From Immersiella caudata (Eukaryota; Ascomycota; Sordariomycetes; Sordariales; Lasiosphaeriaceae), in NCBI GenBank assembly GCA_030512335.1, contig JAULSU010000007.1, positions 496,001-560,000 on the forward strand: 64,000 bases of DNA. The letters are read 5' to 3'. The translations under genes and the position numbers were made by a program. How positions within the stretch are numbered: position 1 is the first letter of the stretch; each line of letters begins with the position of its first letter. Below, one piece after another: positions 30,722 to 40,786 of the stretch. A model generated the notes under the pieces. That model worked only from the letters and a program-made list of their open reading frames with translations, was not told where the DNA came from and did not search any database.

Positions 30722-31818
30722 ATGGAGAACTCGAAGGGAAAGCGAAGACGTATCGGGGAAAGTCCCTTAGACCACGACGTGGCCGAAGCCCGGCGGCTTG
30801 CCGCAGAGCAACGATTATCATCGGTCAGCCTTGAGAGCGTACAGTGGCACCCCGACACCACCGTGTCCCAGAGCTATGCGGAGCCAATGCTTCCGCTGAA
30901 AGGACAACAGACTGTGGTCCATCAACCGTATGGCCGCTGGACTCTCAAAGCTCGAGACCAGGGGAATGCAAACTGGTTCGCAGAAGATCCGCGAGCTCAA
31001 CGCCCAGGTGGCTATGTTGCTAGCATTGTTGTCACTGCCGAGTCAACTGCAGCGCTCGATAACACAATCTGCGAGAGGGCGCGAGTGCTTGGGAAGCCTC
31101 ACTGCCTCATAAGGTTGCAGTTCCAAGATCTCCCACCGCAAGATGGTGCCAGACAAGTGGTTGACGGCACGCTTGCTACGGGGCCGCACAAAGCTGCCCC
31201 AGTTGGGCCCGCCTGGGACATCCATGGCCTTTACAATGCAGAGCAGCACGAGACAAAAAATCGGCCTCTGCTAAGCCTGCAACCTGATCCGCAAAGTGCG
31301 CCCCAGGCCAAGCGAGAAATGGCGGCTGATCGGGATGAGGACAGACCTGAAATCCGCTGCCCCAAGTGCAAGAAGACTGGATATCGACCGACCGAATGTC
31401 CAGTCTCAGTTAGGCTCGGTAGCATAGTCACCTTCCCATGCACTGACAGTCCAAGACCACCGGCGTCGAGACACTTCCTCGATGTTTGCCCTGTCTACTC
31501 CCCACAGGACAAGTCCCAATGCCGGGCGAGACCTACATTGAGCAACGCATAGAGGCGTTGTTTGAGCGGTATCGCAGCTTTAACAACGACGAAGACGTCG
31601 ACGAGCTGCGGATACGTCTAGACGAAGACAACACGAGGCTGGTGGAAGACAGCTCACCTCCGTACACCACCGTGCAGGTCAACCGCGGTCTTCGTAACAA
31701 TGCTTTCGACTTTGGAGACGAGGAAGCCAAGGCAGTTAGCTTACGACCATCAAATCCTGCGGAGCAATACGTTCTGCGCTGGCCAGGACTTGACTGCCAC
31801 ATACAGTTTGTGGTATAA
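30722..31818 (+). CDS. Zinc-knuckle island protein, short paralogue (335 aa)
   Basis: Two exons, 30722-31418 and 31508-31818, joined across an 89-nt GT..CAG intron; 1008 nt, in frame. The start MENSKGKRRRIGE was chosen because the paralogue at 36870 also begins with a short basic leader (MGDRHQHKKRKPN). Corresponding blocks are NWFAEDPRAQRPGGYVASIV, CPKCKKTGYRPTEC and YVLRWPGLDCHIQF, against FMSKDPARDREIPAFVANLI, CTSCNSLEHNFEDC and YVVRWPDMDCHVRF. The knuckle (~213-226) keeps C-x2-C-x4-?-x4-C spacing but has Tyr in place of His. The ~200 residues that separate knuckle and C-terminal domain in the paralogue are absent. Similarity to the paralogue resumes after the TAA, so the stop may be a nonsense change. 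Function unknown. Confidence 0.55.
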
Positions 31819-32663
31819 AAAATCTTCAAGGGTGACATTGATGACTTATCATGGAGGGACGACCAAGATCCGACCCAGAGGGTCCTGAAGAGGATGGTGG
31901 AGTGAGATGCAAGGCCTTGGCGTCTCGTATGAGATAGGAAATGCAACCGCTTTGCTGCTCACCTGTTTTCCCTGTGACAGTGCCGAGATGTGCATGATAT
32001 ATATAGTTGATGATGCGTGATTGACCTTTGACCCTTGTGCTGCTTTCGTCAAAGTTGCTCGTTCCCATGGCACCAATACTTTTTTCCACAGCCACGATGA
32101 GGGCTGGGCGAAGCACTCTGCGGTGTGCACAGCAGTGACCCCACCGCTGGATGGGAGGGTAGAGGTCCGATACTTCAGCCGGCTGGGAAGCGAGCAACTC
32201 CACCATGCGGACGACGGAGACCCCGACACCGTGTGCTAGCGCGTTGTATAATGTACCCACCCGCCAGCGGCACACACGAAGCCACCCCACCTCACCCCTC
32301 AGGGCAGCCTTGCCTTCAACCTAATTTCCTGCTCAACATGCCCAGCTGCAGACTGAGGTTTCACGTCAAGCCACCATGAGTGATCCTGTTCGTTGTAGAG
32401 TGGCTTGTTAGCGGGCTGTATCACGGACAGCTCCCAGTGTTATCGCGCCCCGATCTAGGGAACATGGCAGGGTACGCTAGATGTCTTGTCCGTGACCGGG
32501 AACGGAATGTTGATGTCCCGCTGGCCAATGGCGTGATTCTCAGATCGCTATCTGTAAGGGGCAGGAGCTGGTCCAGCCCTCCTTCCGTGGATCAGGGGTT
32601 GGCCACCTACTTTGCTGCCCGCCGACGCCAACTTTCTTCCAACGTCAAGCAAAGACATCAACG
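31819..32663. other. Intergenic region within the island
   Basis: The first ~90 bp past the stop remain readable in frame and resemble the paralogue's tail (DDQDPTQRVLKRMVE). The rest holds no supported gene and should include the promoter of the 1060-aa coiled-coil gene. Confidence 0.5.
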
Positions 32664-35600
32664 ATGGCGGGATTTGTTCAACCCACCATTGCCGGGGCTG
32701 GTGCCAAAAGCCCAGCTCGCAAGTTTCGAGAGTCGAAAGGTCTTTTGAAGGACAGCATAACCCAAATCAAACAAACCGGGTCACTCCTCAGGCTCGAAGA
32801 GTATGACAAGGTGCAAATACCAGAAGCAAGTCGTCTGGCGGAGAAGTACACAAAAGTGTCTAGTGTGCTTCAACAAGCGGCTGAAGAGACGGCCGGTAGC
32901 CACCGGGATGTCCAATCGTTGGCCGGCACTTTGGCGCAGGCGAAAAGCGAAGCCGAGGAGCAATACCGGGAGAGCAATGGCTCGTTCCCCCCGCACCTCC
33001 TCTCCGCCTTGATGCGCGAATACCTCAGCAGCGGGGACCTTGGCATGCTTTCAGATGAAGAGCTGCAAGACTTTTCACCAGCTGCGATCGAAGAGATCCA
33101 GAAAGTGGTGCGAGAGCTCCAGAAGCAGCCCGAGTCTGACCAAAAGGTTGGCGAGCTCGAGCTTCGGGTCGAACAACTGGAAGGTGATATCTCCAGGTTC
33201 AAAGACCAAAAGAAGAAGATCCTCGGTGAAAGGGACAAGAGGATCGCCATTCTGGAAGGCCAAGCTGAGAGCCTGAAGGCTTCAAAGAACGAGGTTGCGA
33301 ATTTGCAAGATCGGATATCCAACCTCACAACGGAGATCGGTGCAGGGGCCGATGATCTCAAGCGAGTTCGTGAGGAGCGTGAGGAGCTCAAACGTACAGA
33401 GACCCAGCTGAATCAGAAGATCCAATCATTGGGGGAGGATATCTGCAGTCTCAATGCGACTGTCAGCACTGCCCTCGAGGGGCGTGATAAGTACAAGAGG
33501 CAGAGGAAGGTGCTGTTTCGTCAAGTCCAGGAAAACAGCACCAAAATCGAATCCCTCGAAGGGGATGTCCGAAGCAAATCTCGCGACTTCGAGCAAGCTT
33601 GCCAGCAGCGAGACGGGCTCCAGTTGGAGCGGGATCAGTTGACTTCCCAGGTCGCCGGCGTGAGGGCTGACCTAAAGGCGGCTGAGGACCAACTGGTTGC
33701 GTTCGAAAGCCAAAAGAACGGCGAGATTGAGGCCCTTGAGCAGCGTTTACATGCTGCCAACATGGAAAAGGCAGTCCTCGACGAGACCATCGGTGAGAAG
33801 ACGGGTGCCGCGGAGCAGCTACAGCTCCGCGTTGATGAAGCTCTTCGCATCATCTCCAACAAGGATGAAGAGGTTGCCCGGCTCAAGGAAGCCATTGCAG
33901 TCAAAGACAACGAGCTAGCTGCAAAGGGCGCAGATATTGCGCAAAAAGCGCGTGATATCGTTGCAAAGAACACCATAATTGCCGATAGGGATGACCACAT
34001 CTCTGCGAAGAAAGATGCCATTCGCCAAAAGGATGAGGAGATTGCTGCAAAAGACAATGCGATTGTCCAGAAGAATAGCGAGATTGTCGACAAAGACAAC
34101 AAGCTCGTTGCGAGAAATGACGAGATCAGGGAGCTACAAGGCGAATGTGGGAGACTTCGTCAGAGTAGCAGCGCGCTTTGCCAGGAGCGTGAGAAACTTC
34201 GTCAAAAAAGCCAAACAATGGGTCTTGGCCTCCAAGAGAAGCAAAGAAGGCTGGATGCGGAAACAGCCAAGGTCGGGGATCTTGAACAGCAAGTGCAGGG
34301 CCTAAAACGTCAACTGCAGGATGACGCAGCTGTGCACTCCCAGGAGACTCGCGACCAAGCGCAGAGGGTCCTGGACGTGGAGCTCCTGCTGGGTAAGGCT
34401 CAGCAGAAGCTCACAACTTCAAGAGGGCGGTGTGAGTCTCTCAAATGGGGCCTTGACACTGCGGAAATGCACGCGAAAGCGGCCGAGGAAATCCTCAAGA
34501 TCGAAAGGGAAAGCGTCAAGCGTCTGACCATGGAGCAGGGACGAGCGAACGCCATTGAGAAGCGGCTTCGTGACGAGATTGCCACCCTCAAGGCAGCCGG
34601 TGGTGACTGGAAAGCCAAGTTTCACGCTGAGGCAGCAAAGACAGCAGACTTGTCGAGCGCCGCCGAGGATCGCGGTCGGACGATTGTTGATCTTGAACGT
34701 GGAGCTCAACAGAGGGAGCGCGAGAACGTTGAAGCGCAAAAGCGCCTAGAGAAGCAACTAGAAAGCTCCGAGAACAGGGCAGCTGCCTTGCATAGCGAGC
34801 TGTTGCAAGAACGGCAGTGCTCGGCGTCTCAAGAAGAGCGAGCTCGCCGCGCTGAAGTGGATGCGACCAAGCTCAAGGCAATGGTCGCCAGGTTTGAGGG
34901 GCGCATCCACACAATCCAGCAAGAAAAGGGGGCGGCTGATGCGGAGTTGACATCCCAGAACGCTATTGTGGGCAACACCAGGGCCGAAGTCAAGACGTTG
35001 CGCGAGGCTCTTCGCGATGAGGAGACGAAGAGTCGGCGTCTCCAGCAGTTCGTGGCAGAATCAAGTGGTGTTGCGGGGTTTGCAGCTAGAACTTGGCAGC
35101 CGTTCCTCGACGCTGCTGAGCGTAGACTTGGAGAGCGGTTGGCGGACACGACAGCTGCCGTACACTGCTGGGCGCTCCGGCAAAGCTGGGGCCCTGACAT
35201 GGGCGCGCAAGAAGGTGTGTTTGCTCAGCGAACGCAGCCTCCGGAACGCTTGGCGCTGGACCTATTCGCCGCATTTACGTCTGGAAGTTGGCGTACTGAA
35301 AAGACCGTCCAGTTGCTGTCTTGCTTTGCGGCACACGCTGCAGACAGCAGCAAGCTCGATGCCGCGACAACGCGGGCGTTTGCGGATGCCATGGTTGCAG
35401 CGCTCACACAGGTCACCGATGCAGAGGCATTGGACGACGAAGTCTTCATGTGCTTGTTGGGGGGCTGCCAAGTGCTTGCGGTCCTCAACCAGCGCTACCG
35501 AGGGCTGGGAGATGATGCAGCACTGCGACTGCGGATCGAGACGTTGCCATGCGCCGCTGCTGTCCCTCAGGGCGTGCTTGACCTGCAGCTGGCGGCCGTT

Positions 35601-35846
35601 TGCGCGGAACTGAATTGCGCCTTGCTTGTCGATTCCACCATTTACATCTGGGAGGAGCAATGGCCCTTCTTCTTGATGGTCGGCCTGGACTCAAAGGAGA
35701 TTCGGGCTGTCAGCCAAGCACGATGTTCGCTGGGAAAAGGTGGACGTACCGTTATCCGTGCGCCTGCGCCCGCTGCATCCATCGTGGTGTCCATGGCGTC
35801 GCAGCAGGACTTTCTATGGTGGTTTGACCGCATAGCTCCTTCATAG
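32664..35846 (+). CDS. Large coiled-coil protein (1060 aa)
   Basis: A single exon. The N-terminal ~140 residues include AGFVQPTIAGAGAKSPARKF and a likely helical LSSGDLGMLSDEELQDFSPA. From ~150 to ~790 the sequence is an almost unbroken Glu/Gln/Lys/Arg-rich coiled coil. Around residues 405-490 it becomes a 7-residue repeat (IAAKDNA, IVQKNSE, IVDKDNK, LVARNDE) with Ile/Leu/Val at one position. Residues ~800-1060 are globular, with FAARTWQPFLDAAERRLGER, CWALRQSWGPDM and WEEQWPFFLMVGLDSKEIRA. No motor, SMC hinge, kinase or membrane segment was recognised. SMC- and myosin-like hits would be expected in searches because of the coil but would not imply homology. A scaffold or tether role is inference. 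Confidence 0.65.
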   Translation: MAGFVQPTIAGAGAKSPARKFRESKGLLKDSITQIKQTGSLLRLEEYDKVQIPEASRLAEKYTKVSSVLQQAAEETAGSHRDVQSLAGTLAQAKSEAEEQYRESNGSFPPHLLSALMREYLSSGDLGMLSDEELQDFSPAAIEEIQKVVRELQKQPESDQKVGELELRVEQLEGDISRFKDQKKKILGERDKRIAILEGQAESLKASKNEVANLQDRISNLTTEIGAGADDLKRVREEREELKRTETQLNQKIQSLGEDICSLNATVSTALEGRDKYKRQRKVLFRQVQENSTKIESLEGDVRSKSRDFEQACQQRDGLQLERDQLTSQVAGVRADLKAAEDQLVAFESQKNGEIEALEQRLHAANMEKAVLDETIGEKTGAAEQLQLRVDEALRIISNKDEEVARLKEAIAVKDNELAAKGADIAQKARDIVAKNTIIADRDDHISAKKDAIRQKDEEIAAKDNAIVQKNSEIVDKDNKLVARNDEIRELQGECGRLRQSSSALCQEREKLRQKSQTMGLGLQEKQRRLDAETAKVGDLEQQVQGLKRQLQDDAAVHSQETRDQAQRVLDVELLLGKAQQKLTTSRGRCESLKWGLDTAEMHAKAAEEILKIERESVKRLTMEQGRANAIEKRLRDEIATLKAAGGDWKAKFHAEAAKTADLSSAAEDRGRTIVDLERGAQQRERENVEAQKRLEKQLESSENRAAALHSELLQERQCSASQEERARRAEVDATKLKAMVARFEGRIHTIQQEKGAADAELTSQNAIVGNTRAEVKTLREALRDEETKSRRLQQFVAESSGVAGFAARTWQPFLDAAERRLGERLADTTAAVHCWALRQSWGPDMGAQEGVFAQRTQPPERLALDLFAAFTSGSWRTEKTVQLLSCFAAHAADSSKLDAATTRAFADAMVAALTQVTDAEALDDEVFMCLLGGCQVLAVLNQRYRGLGDDAALRLRIETLPCAAAVPQGVLDLQLAAVCAELNCALLVDSTIYIWEEQWPFFLMVGLDSKEIRAVSQARCSLGKGGRTVIRAPAPAASIVVSMASQQDFLWWFDRIAPS

Positions 35847-36869
35847 TCTGAATCCAATTCTTGGTCAAACTGTTGTGTGTGTGATGCGATGACTTGCGAT
35901 GATGCGCCCGGTTTCAGTTTCCTGCGTCCACCCTGTTCAAGCATTACGATAGCCCTGGGCATCTTCTCATGTCACTCGCTTTGTTCCGCCTCTGCTTCTA
36001 ACACTAGCCGGGCCCTTTAACGTTGTTTGGGGGAGAGGGGTGCATTGCTTGGTTCACGACAGCATCCCGCAGCTGGAACGAGACCATGTAAATTAAGAGA
36101 CCCGAGGCCGCTCTCACCAGCACGAGGAGTCCAAGACGGCTGTATCGCTCTTTTAACAAATGACCAAATGCTAATGTTCAACTATTGGGTTTAAGCTCCA
36201 GGCAACCAGCCGCCTGTATTATCCTCTCAGCATACCAAATTGCAATCTCACCAGAAGAGTCTTGGGGCTCAATAGCCGATAATTATCGTCGGAGTCTCCA
36301 GGGACCAACTTCATGTCCGATCCTGTTCAACATCGCCGGTTCCGTCTCAGTGAAGCTTAAATGATTGTTATTATCTAGACCTAAATCAAATATTTATCTG
36401 TAAAAGGTCTTGATGACTCGTGAAGTGCAGGTCAACATTAGGGAATACATGCAAGGCTTAGACTTGTAGTTCTGGGGGTGATCAGCCTTTCGCCACTCAA
36501 TGGATTGATTGTCTTGCTCGAAACTGTCGTACAGCGACGCAAGATTCAACTGAAATCTGTGAATACCTGACCCATGAGTCAAAGATACCCACCCCGTCGG
36601 AACGCCTCAGGCACCGCGGAGTGCTGTTGAGAAGGTGAGCGCCCTACCCAGTCAGGTGTTGAGAAAATTTGTGGCCCAAGCTCCCAAAAAATTTCGTCTT
36701 ACCATTTCCGAACCCCGCCTTGGCAGCCTTTCCGACTTTCTTCTTTCTCCAGTCACAAATCTTCCAGCACAAATTCCGCAATTTTCAGCTCCAGCGAATT
36801 TTGCGCAAAGTAAGTCTATTCCCCTTCTGCGATGATATGCGCGATACTTACTGATCTTATTGCGGCAGA
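35847..36869. other. Intergenic region within the island
   Basis: About 1.0 kb between tandem plus-strand genes. The sequence just before ATG 36870 (ttattgcggcag) could be a 3' splice site, so a 5' leader intron is possible. No gene was recognised. Confidence 0.5.
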
Positions 36870-38600
36870 ATGGGAGACCGACATCAACACAAAAAGCGAA
36901 AGCCAAACCGCGCTGATGAACCCAGCGAAGAGGTCCTAGACCAACGAGGCCAAGCGGCCGAAGAATCAACTTTTGATCTGCTTCGGTATACACATGGCAG
37001 TACCTATGCCTGGAACCCCGAGGACTGCGGTGTAGAGCACCGCAGTAATGCAACTTTTTTGCCCTCCGTGCCGCCCCATAAGGTGGAGCACACAGTATCC
37101 CATGGTCGAAAGGACGATTGGGACATCAAAATCAAGCATGCAAAGCAAGCGATTTTCATGTCAAAGGATCCAGCGCGGGACAGAGAAATCCCCGCTTTCG
37201 TGGCAAACCTTATTGTCACCCCCCAGTGCTTGGACGCTTTCAAACAAGACGTTCTGAGCTACGGAGGACATTTCGGGCTGGGACGACTCCAGGTGAAGCT
37301 TGAGTTCAAGCCCATCCCCCGCAGAGACGCCCCTGCAGAAGAGGATGACAACGTCGATCCAGGCACAAAAGTGTGTATCAGCAAGGGCTGTCCCACCAAA
37401 ATCGGACATGACTTGGAAGCTTGTCTCATCCCCACCAAATGTGGACACCTCGCGGGTTGCACTTCATGCAACTCATTGGAGCACAACTTTGAGGACTGCA
37501 GAGCAGCTCAAGAAAGAGGGCCCGACACCTTCGATTACTTGTGGGTGTTTACTAACCTAGCGAGCACCTTCCATGATCGCAAGCGGCGACCTGCATGTCT
37601 GGGCTTCAACCAGCACTGGATTGATTCTCTGTACGAGTTCGGCCACCTGGTTGTTGCGCCCCAGCCTTATGATGGCGAAAATATGTTCCCCCACACCATC
37701 CTGTGGGATGGCGAGTTCCCTTGGACGCCCAACTACGCCAACATGTTGATGGCGACGGAAGTCGATGACCATCGAGTGCTGGGGGAAAGCGTGCACCCAA
37801 GAGCGTGGGATCACGCAAACGACAGCTGGAACAAGCTCCCCAGGGACCCGTTCTGGAATCACATCACAACGCTTGATGAATTTCGGCGGCACTACGAGCA
37901 GGGCAAGCTCGATCATCTTCGCCCAGTCCCATATGAAATCGTCAAGAGATTTCGAGAAGAAGGCCGACTCAACCAAGAAGCATATGTTGAGACCGCTGTG
38001 CGGGAGGCTCTTCGATCTTTTGGAGGCCTCGACGACGACGGAAGGCTCAAGAGTCAAAATGACATTACCGACTTGGTTGGTGATATGCAGTTACAAGACT
38101 GGTCACACCCGACACAAACCAGGCCGCTGATTGTGAACTTGGGGCTTCGATATGGGCCCTTTGATTCTGACATGGAGCTCATCCAGAAGTTGGCTTACAA
38201 GCCCAAGAAGCCAACGGATCCCGACAAGCAGTATGTCGTGCGTTGGCCAGACATGGATTGCCATGTTCGATTTTTGGCGGCCATGTACTGCTCGGGAAAA
38301 CGCCGCTATCGCAACAAACAGCTCTTCAACAGGAAAGACCCTGTTGAAAGCGTCATGCACGACTTGTGGGTGGAAGCCAACCTTCAAGGCGATCATGATC
38401 CTGTTCTGGATGGGCAACGCCGCGTGTCCATCGCTCCGGCAACACAGAATCTCCAGGGTAAAGACAGGTACAAGCCTGGTCTGGCACCTGGTGGAGATGT
38501 CGAGATGACCGAAGAGGGTGTCAACGCTGAAAACAGCGTGACTGATGACGCGCTTGATGAAATTATCAATGCGCCGCCCGTCACAGGCTCATCCTCCTAA
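36870..38600 (+). CDS. Zinc-knuckle island protein, long paralogue (576 aa)
   Basis: A single exon. A short basic leader (MGDRHQHKKRKPNRA) precedes a conserved domain (FVANLIVTPQCLDAFKQDVL then GRLQVKLEFKPIP). A Cys/His cluster follows (CISKGCPTKIGHDLEAC), with a canonical CCHC knuckle CTSCNSLEHNFEDC at ~197-210 (C-x2-C-x4-H-x4-C). Then comes a ~200-residue Trp/His-rich region (LGFNQHWIDSLYEFGHLVVA, HTILWDGEFPWTPNYANML) and a C-terminal domain with YVVRWPDMDCHVRFLAAM and RKDPVESVMHDLWVEA. CCHC knuckles bind single-stranded nucleic acid in Gag and many cellular proteins; this one lacks the usual Gly before His. No polymerase, integrase or protease lies nearby, so a plain Gag origin is not shown. 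Paralogue of the gene at 30722. Confidence 0.65.
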   Translation: MGDRHQHKKRKPNRADEPSEEVLDQRGQAAEESTFDLLRYTHGSTYAWNPEDCGVEHRSNATFLPSVPPHKVEHTVSHGRKDDWDIKIKHAKQAIFMSKDPARDREIPAFVANLIVTPQCLDAFKQDVLSYGGHFGLGRLQVKLEFKPIPRRDAPAEEDDNVDPGTKVCISKGCPTKIGHDLEACLIPTKCGHLAGCTSCNSLEHNFEDCRAAQERGPDTFDYLWVFTNLASTFHDRKRRPACLGFNQHWIDSLYEFGHLVVAPQPYDGENMFPHTILWDGEFPWTPNYANMLMATEVDDHRVLGESVHPRAWDHANDSWNKLPRDPFWNHITTLDEFRRHYEQGKLDHLRPVPYEIVKRFREEGRLNQEAYVETAVREALRSFGGLDDDGRLKSQNDITDLVGDMQLQDWSHPTQTRPLIVNLGLRYGPFDSDMELIQKLAYKPKKPTDPDKQYVVRWPDMDCHVRFLAAMYCSGKRRYRNKQLFNRKDPVESVMHDLWVEANLQGDHDPVLDGQRRVSIAPATQNLQGKDRYKPGLAPGGDVEMTEEGVNAENSVTDDALDEIINAPPVTGSSS

Positions 38601-40786
38601 ATGGAGGCTTGGTACTCTCGTTGCTGCATAAATTGCCGTGAGAGTTTTTGATAGGAAATAATAAAACCAGTTTCCTGTCTTCAATAGTGTCTGAACCCGT
38701 GTATCAGTGATATGTGACATGCCTAATATGCCCATGCCCATGCCCGTGCCAGTGACATGCCATCTGTAATGCAACGTGTCTTTGATGTGCCACATTTTTT
38801 GATTGCCTTTGTGCCGGGCAATGTGCCATTGCCAGAAATGAAACCTGTCCCATGCCACCCTCTCGGACTGCCCGAATCAGGGATCACGATCCCAACACCA
38901 GCCCGACTGCGCACATGAGCGATGGCTTCTTAGCCTGCCTTGCGAGCTACGAGGCCGGATCTATCGCGGCTATCTGTTCACCGGCGGCAAAGATGGCTGC
39001 CTTTTCGCTTCGATGCAGGCAAGCTGCGTGCGGTACGCTCGCCCCTGATCAACGGGCTCGGGAAGCCTTACTCTCCGGAATCCCACTGCAGCAGGTAGTA
39101 CCCCATCCCGCAGCGCCCAGCGCCTGCCTTCCAATCAGAGAATCTTCTAACCTGCCTAGTCACAGCTCGTCGACCTGCGCTGACCGATACCTGCCGCCAA
39201 ATCCCGGACGAGATGCGCGGCCTTGCGCTGCGCCTGCGCACCTTCGACTTCACCACCGTGTTCCCAGGCGGCCGTTCCCCAAGGGGTAGGGGCTGGCATT
39301 TCCTGTGCGGCAATCCAAAGCGCAAATGGAACAAAGGCGTCATCGTGGAATCTACTGAGAGGACGAATGACGCGATGGCTGAAGCAGTCCACACCGGTTG
39401 GATGCCCGTGAACTAGGCCCAGCCTTTGCTGGTGTCCGTTTTCGCCACCACCGATCCGGTTATCCATGTCCACAACCCTTGATCATAAGCTGGAAGAAAG
39501 ATGGGACTGTCGAAGCCGAAGAACGCGCTAGCAATCCTCCGTCGTCTCCAACAGCGACAAGGAGCCCCGGACAAACCCAACCGAGCAAGAACTCGACCGC
39601 CTCACGCCCAAGCTCCCTTGCCTGGCCGCCAGGGACCTGAAAGAGCTCCCAGAGCACGAGGTGTTGAACACGCGGGATTTCTGGAGGTCGTATTAGGAAG
39701 GCTTTAGTCTTTCTGCTGCCCCCGCCGCCATCAACTTCTTGAAACCATCTCGCCGCCCGACTACAGATCCCCAGACTCATCCTCCGCGAGGACCGGTTGT
39801 CAGTAGCGCACCCGTAGTGCCATACTCAGGGCCCGGTCTCATGTTCCCATGAGAATCCCGACCTTGTTTCACGCCGCGCCAGCCTTTGGCAGACAGTGCT
39901 CTTTACTCGACCTGCGGTTGACCACAGCATTCCGATGATACCTCGTCACGTTTTCAAGGGCTTGTTGCTGTTCTGTTCAGGCTCACACCCAAGGCATCCT
40001 CGCCCGCCTTGCCGACCGCCATTACCCTCTTCCTCGATACTGGCACAAAACCTATGCGGGCCTGTGGGATATTCTAGTACTTTGTGCAACGCGACGTGGG
40101 CTAGAGGCTTCCTTAAGAGCGAACTTGCGTGCCTGGTGTCCTCATGTTGCACGACGTCTTCTATAAGAAAGGCCTGTCCTTTTACCACCCGGCGGTCTTG
40201 CGGGCATTGTGAGAATCGACCTTCTTCTCGAGTGCAGTGGATCCCGGTTTGCTGTGGCATGAGAATGGCATTTCCCATATGGTGGAGCGAAGACACTCTT
40301 TCCCTCCCTGACGTCCCACATGCGCCTCTCTGAACTGGGATGACGGCCTTCTCCATCTCCAGGACGAACCGGGAGGCTGCGACACCGTCCCTCCATTGCC
40401 ACCATTGACAGATCTTATCGAGGAAAGCTCCATCAGGCATCGTCAAGTAGTCAGTCCTAGCTCGCAGCCGTTTATCCCTGCTATGAATCTGGGGGATCTC
40501 TCCCGTCGCTGAGTAGGTCAATCGGGCTGGGATGAACTTGACCGCTAGGCCTGCGGAGAGAGACGCCGGCTGGCCATCTGGGTTCTGGTCCGTAGATCAG
40601 GCCAAGGTGGGAATGATCTAAACACCTGCCTTGTTTCGTCTTCGAGCCCGCATGTCGTGTCCGCTGACCTGCCCTTTTCCGGTTGCTCTTGGCCTCGCCT
40701 TAAGTGTAGCCCCGCTAATGGAAGATTGAGCAGCTAAGAATAGACGGAGGAAAAGGAAAGACAGAAGGGGGAAAGAAGCTCCTCAC
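38601..40786. other. Long intergenic region; possible gene debris near 39.2-39.7 kb
   Basis: About 2.2 kb without a convincing gene. Short coding-like plus-strand pieces occur in different frames (MRGLALRLRTFDFTTVFPGG from 39213; ELDRLTPKLPCLAARDLKEL ending at a TAG near 39,695), separated by stops. They could be exons of an unrecognised small gene or a decayed copy. The minus-strand frame 39946-40521 has no family features. A catgcc-rich stretch lies near 38,725-38,760. Confidence 0.4.

Noticed and set aside
32664..35846. SMC or myosin homologue
   Set aside because: No Walker motifs, hinge or motor domain; the resemblance would come only from coiled-coil composition.
30722..38600. Retrotransposon Gag-Pol origin of the zinc-knuckle genes
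   Set aside because: No protease, reverse transcriptase, RNase H, integrase or long terminal repeat was seen nearby; a domesticated Gag remains possible but unsupported.
39946..40521. 191-aa minus-strand open frame
   Set aside because: No family motif, no signal peptide and composition unlike the neighbouring genes.
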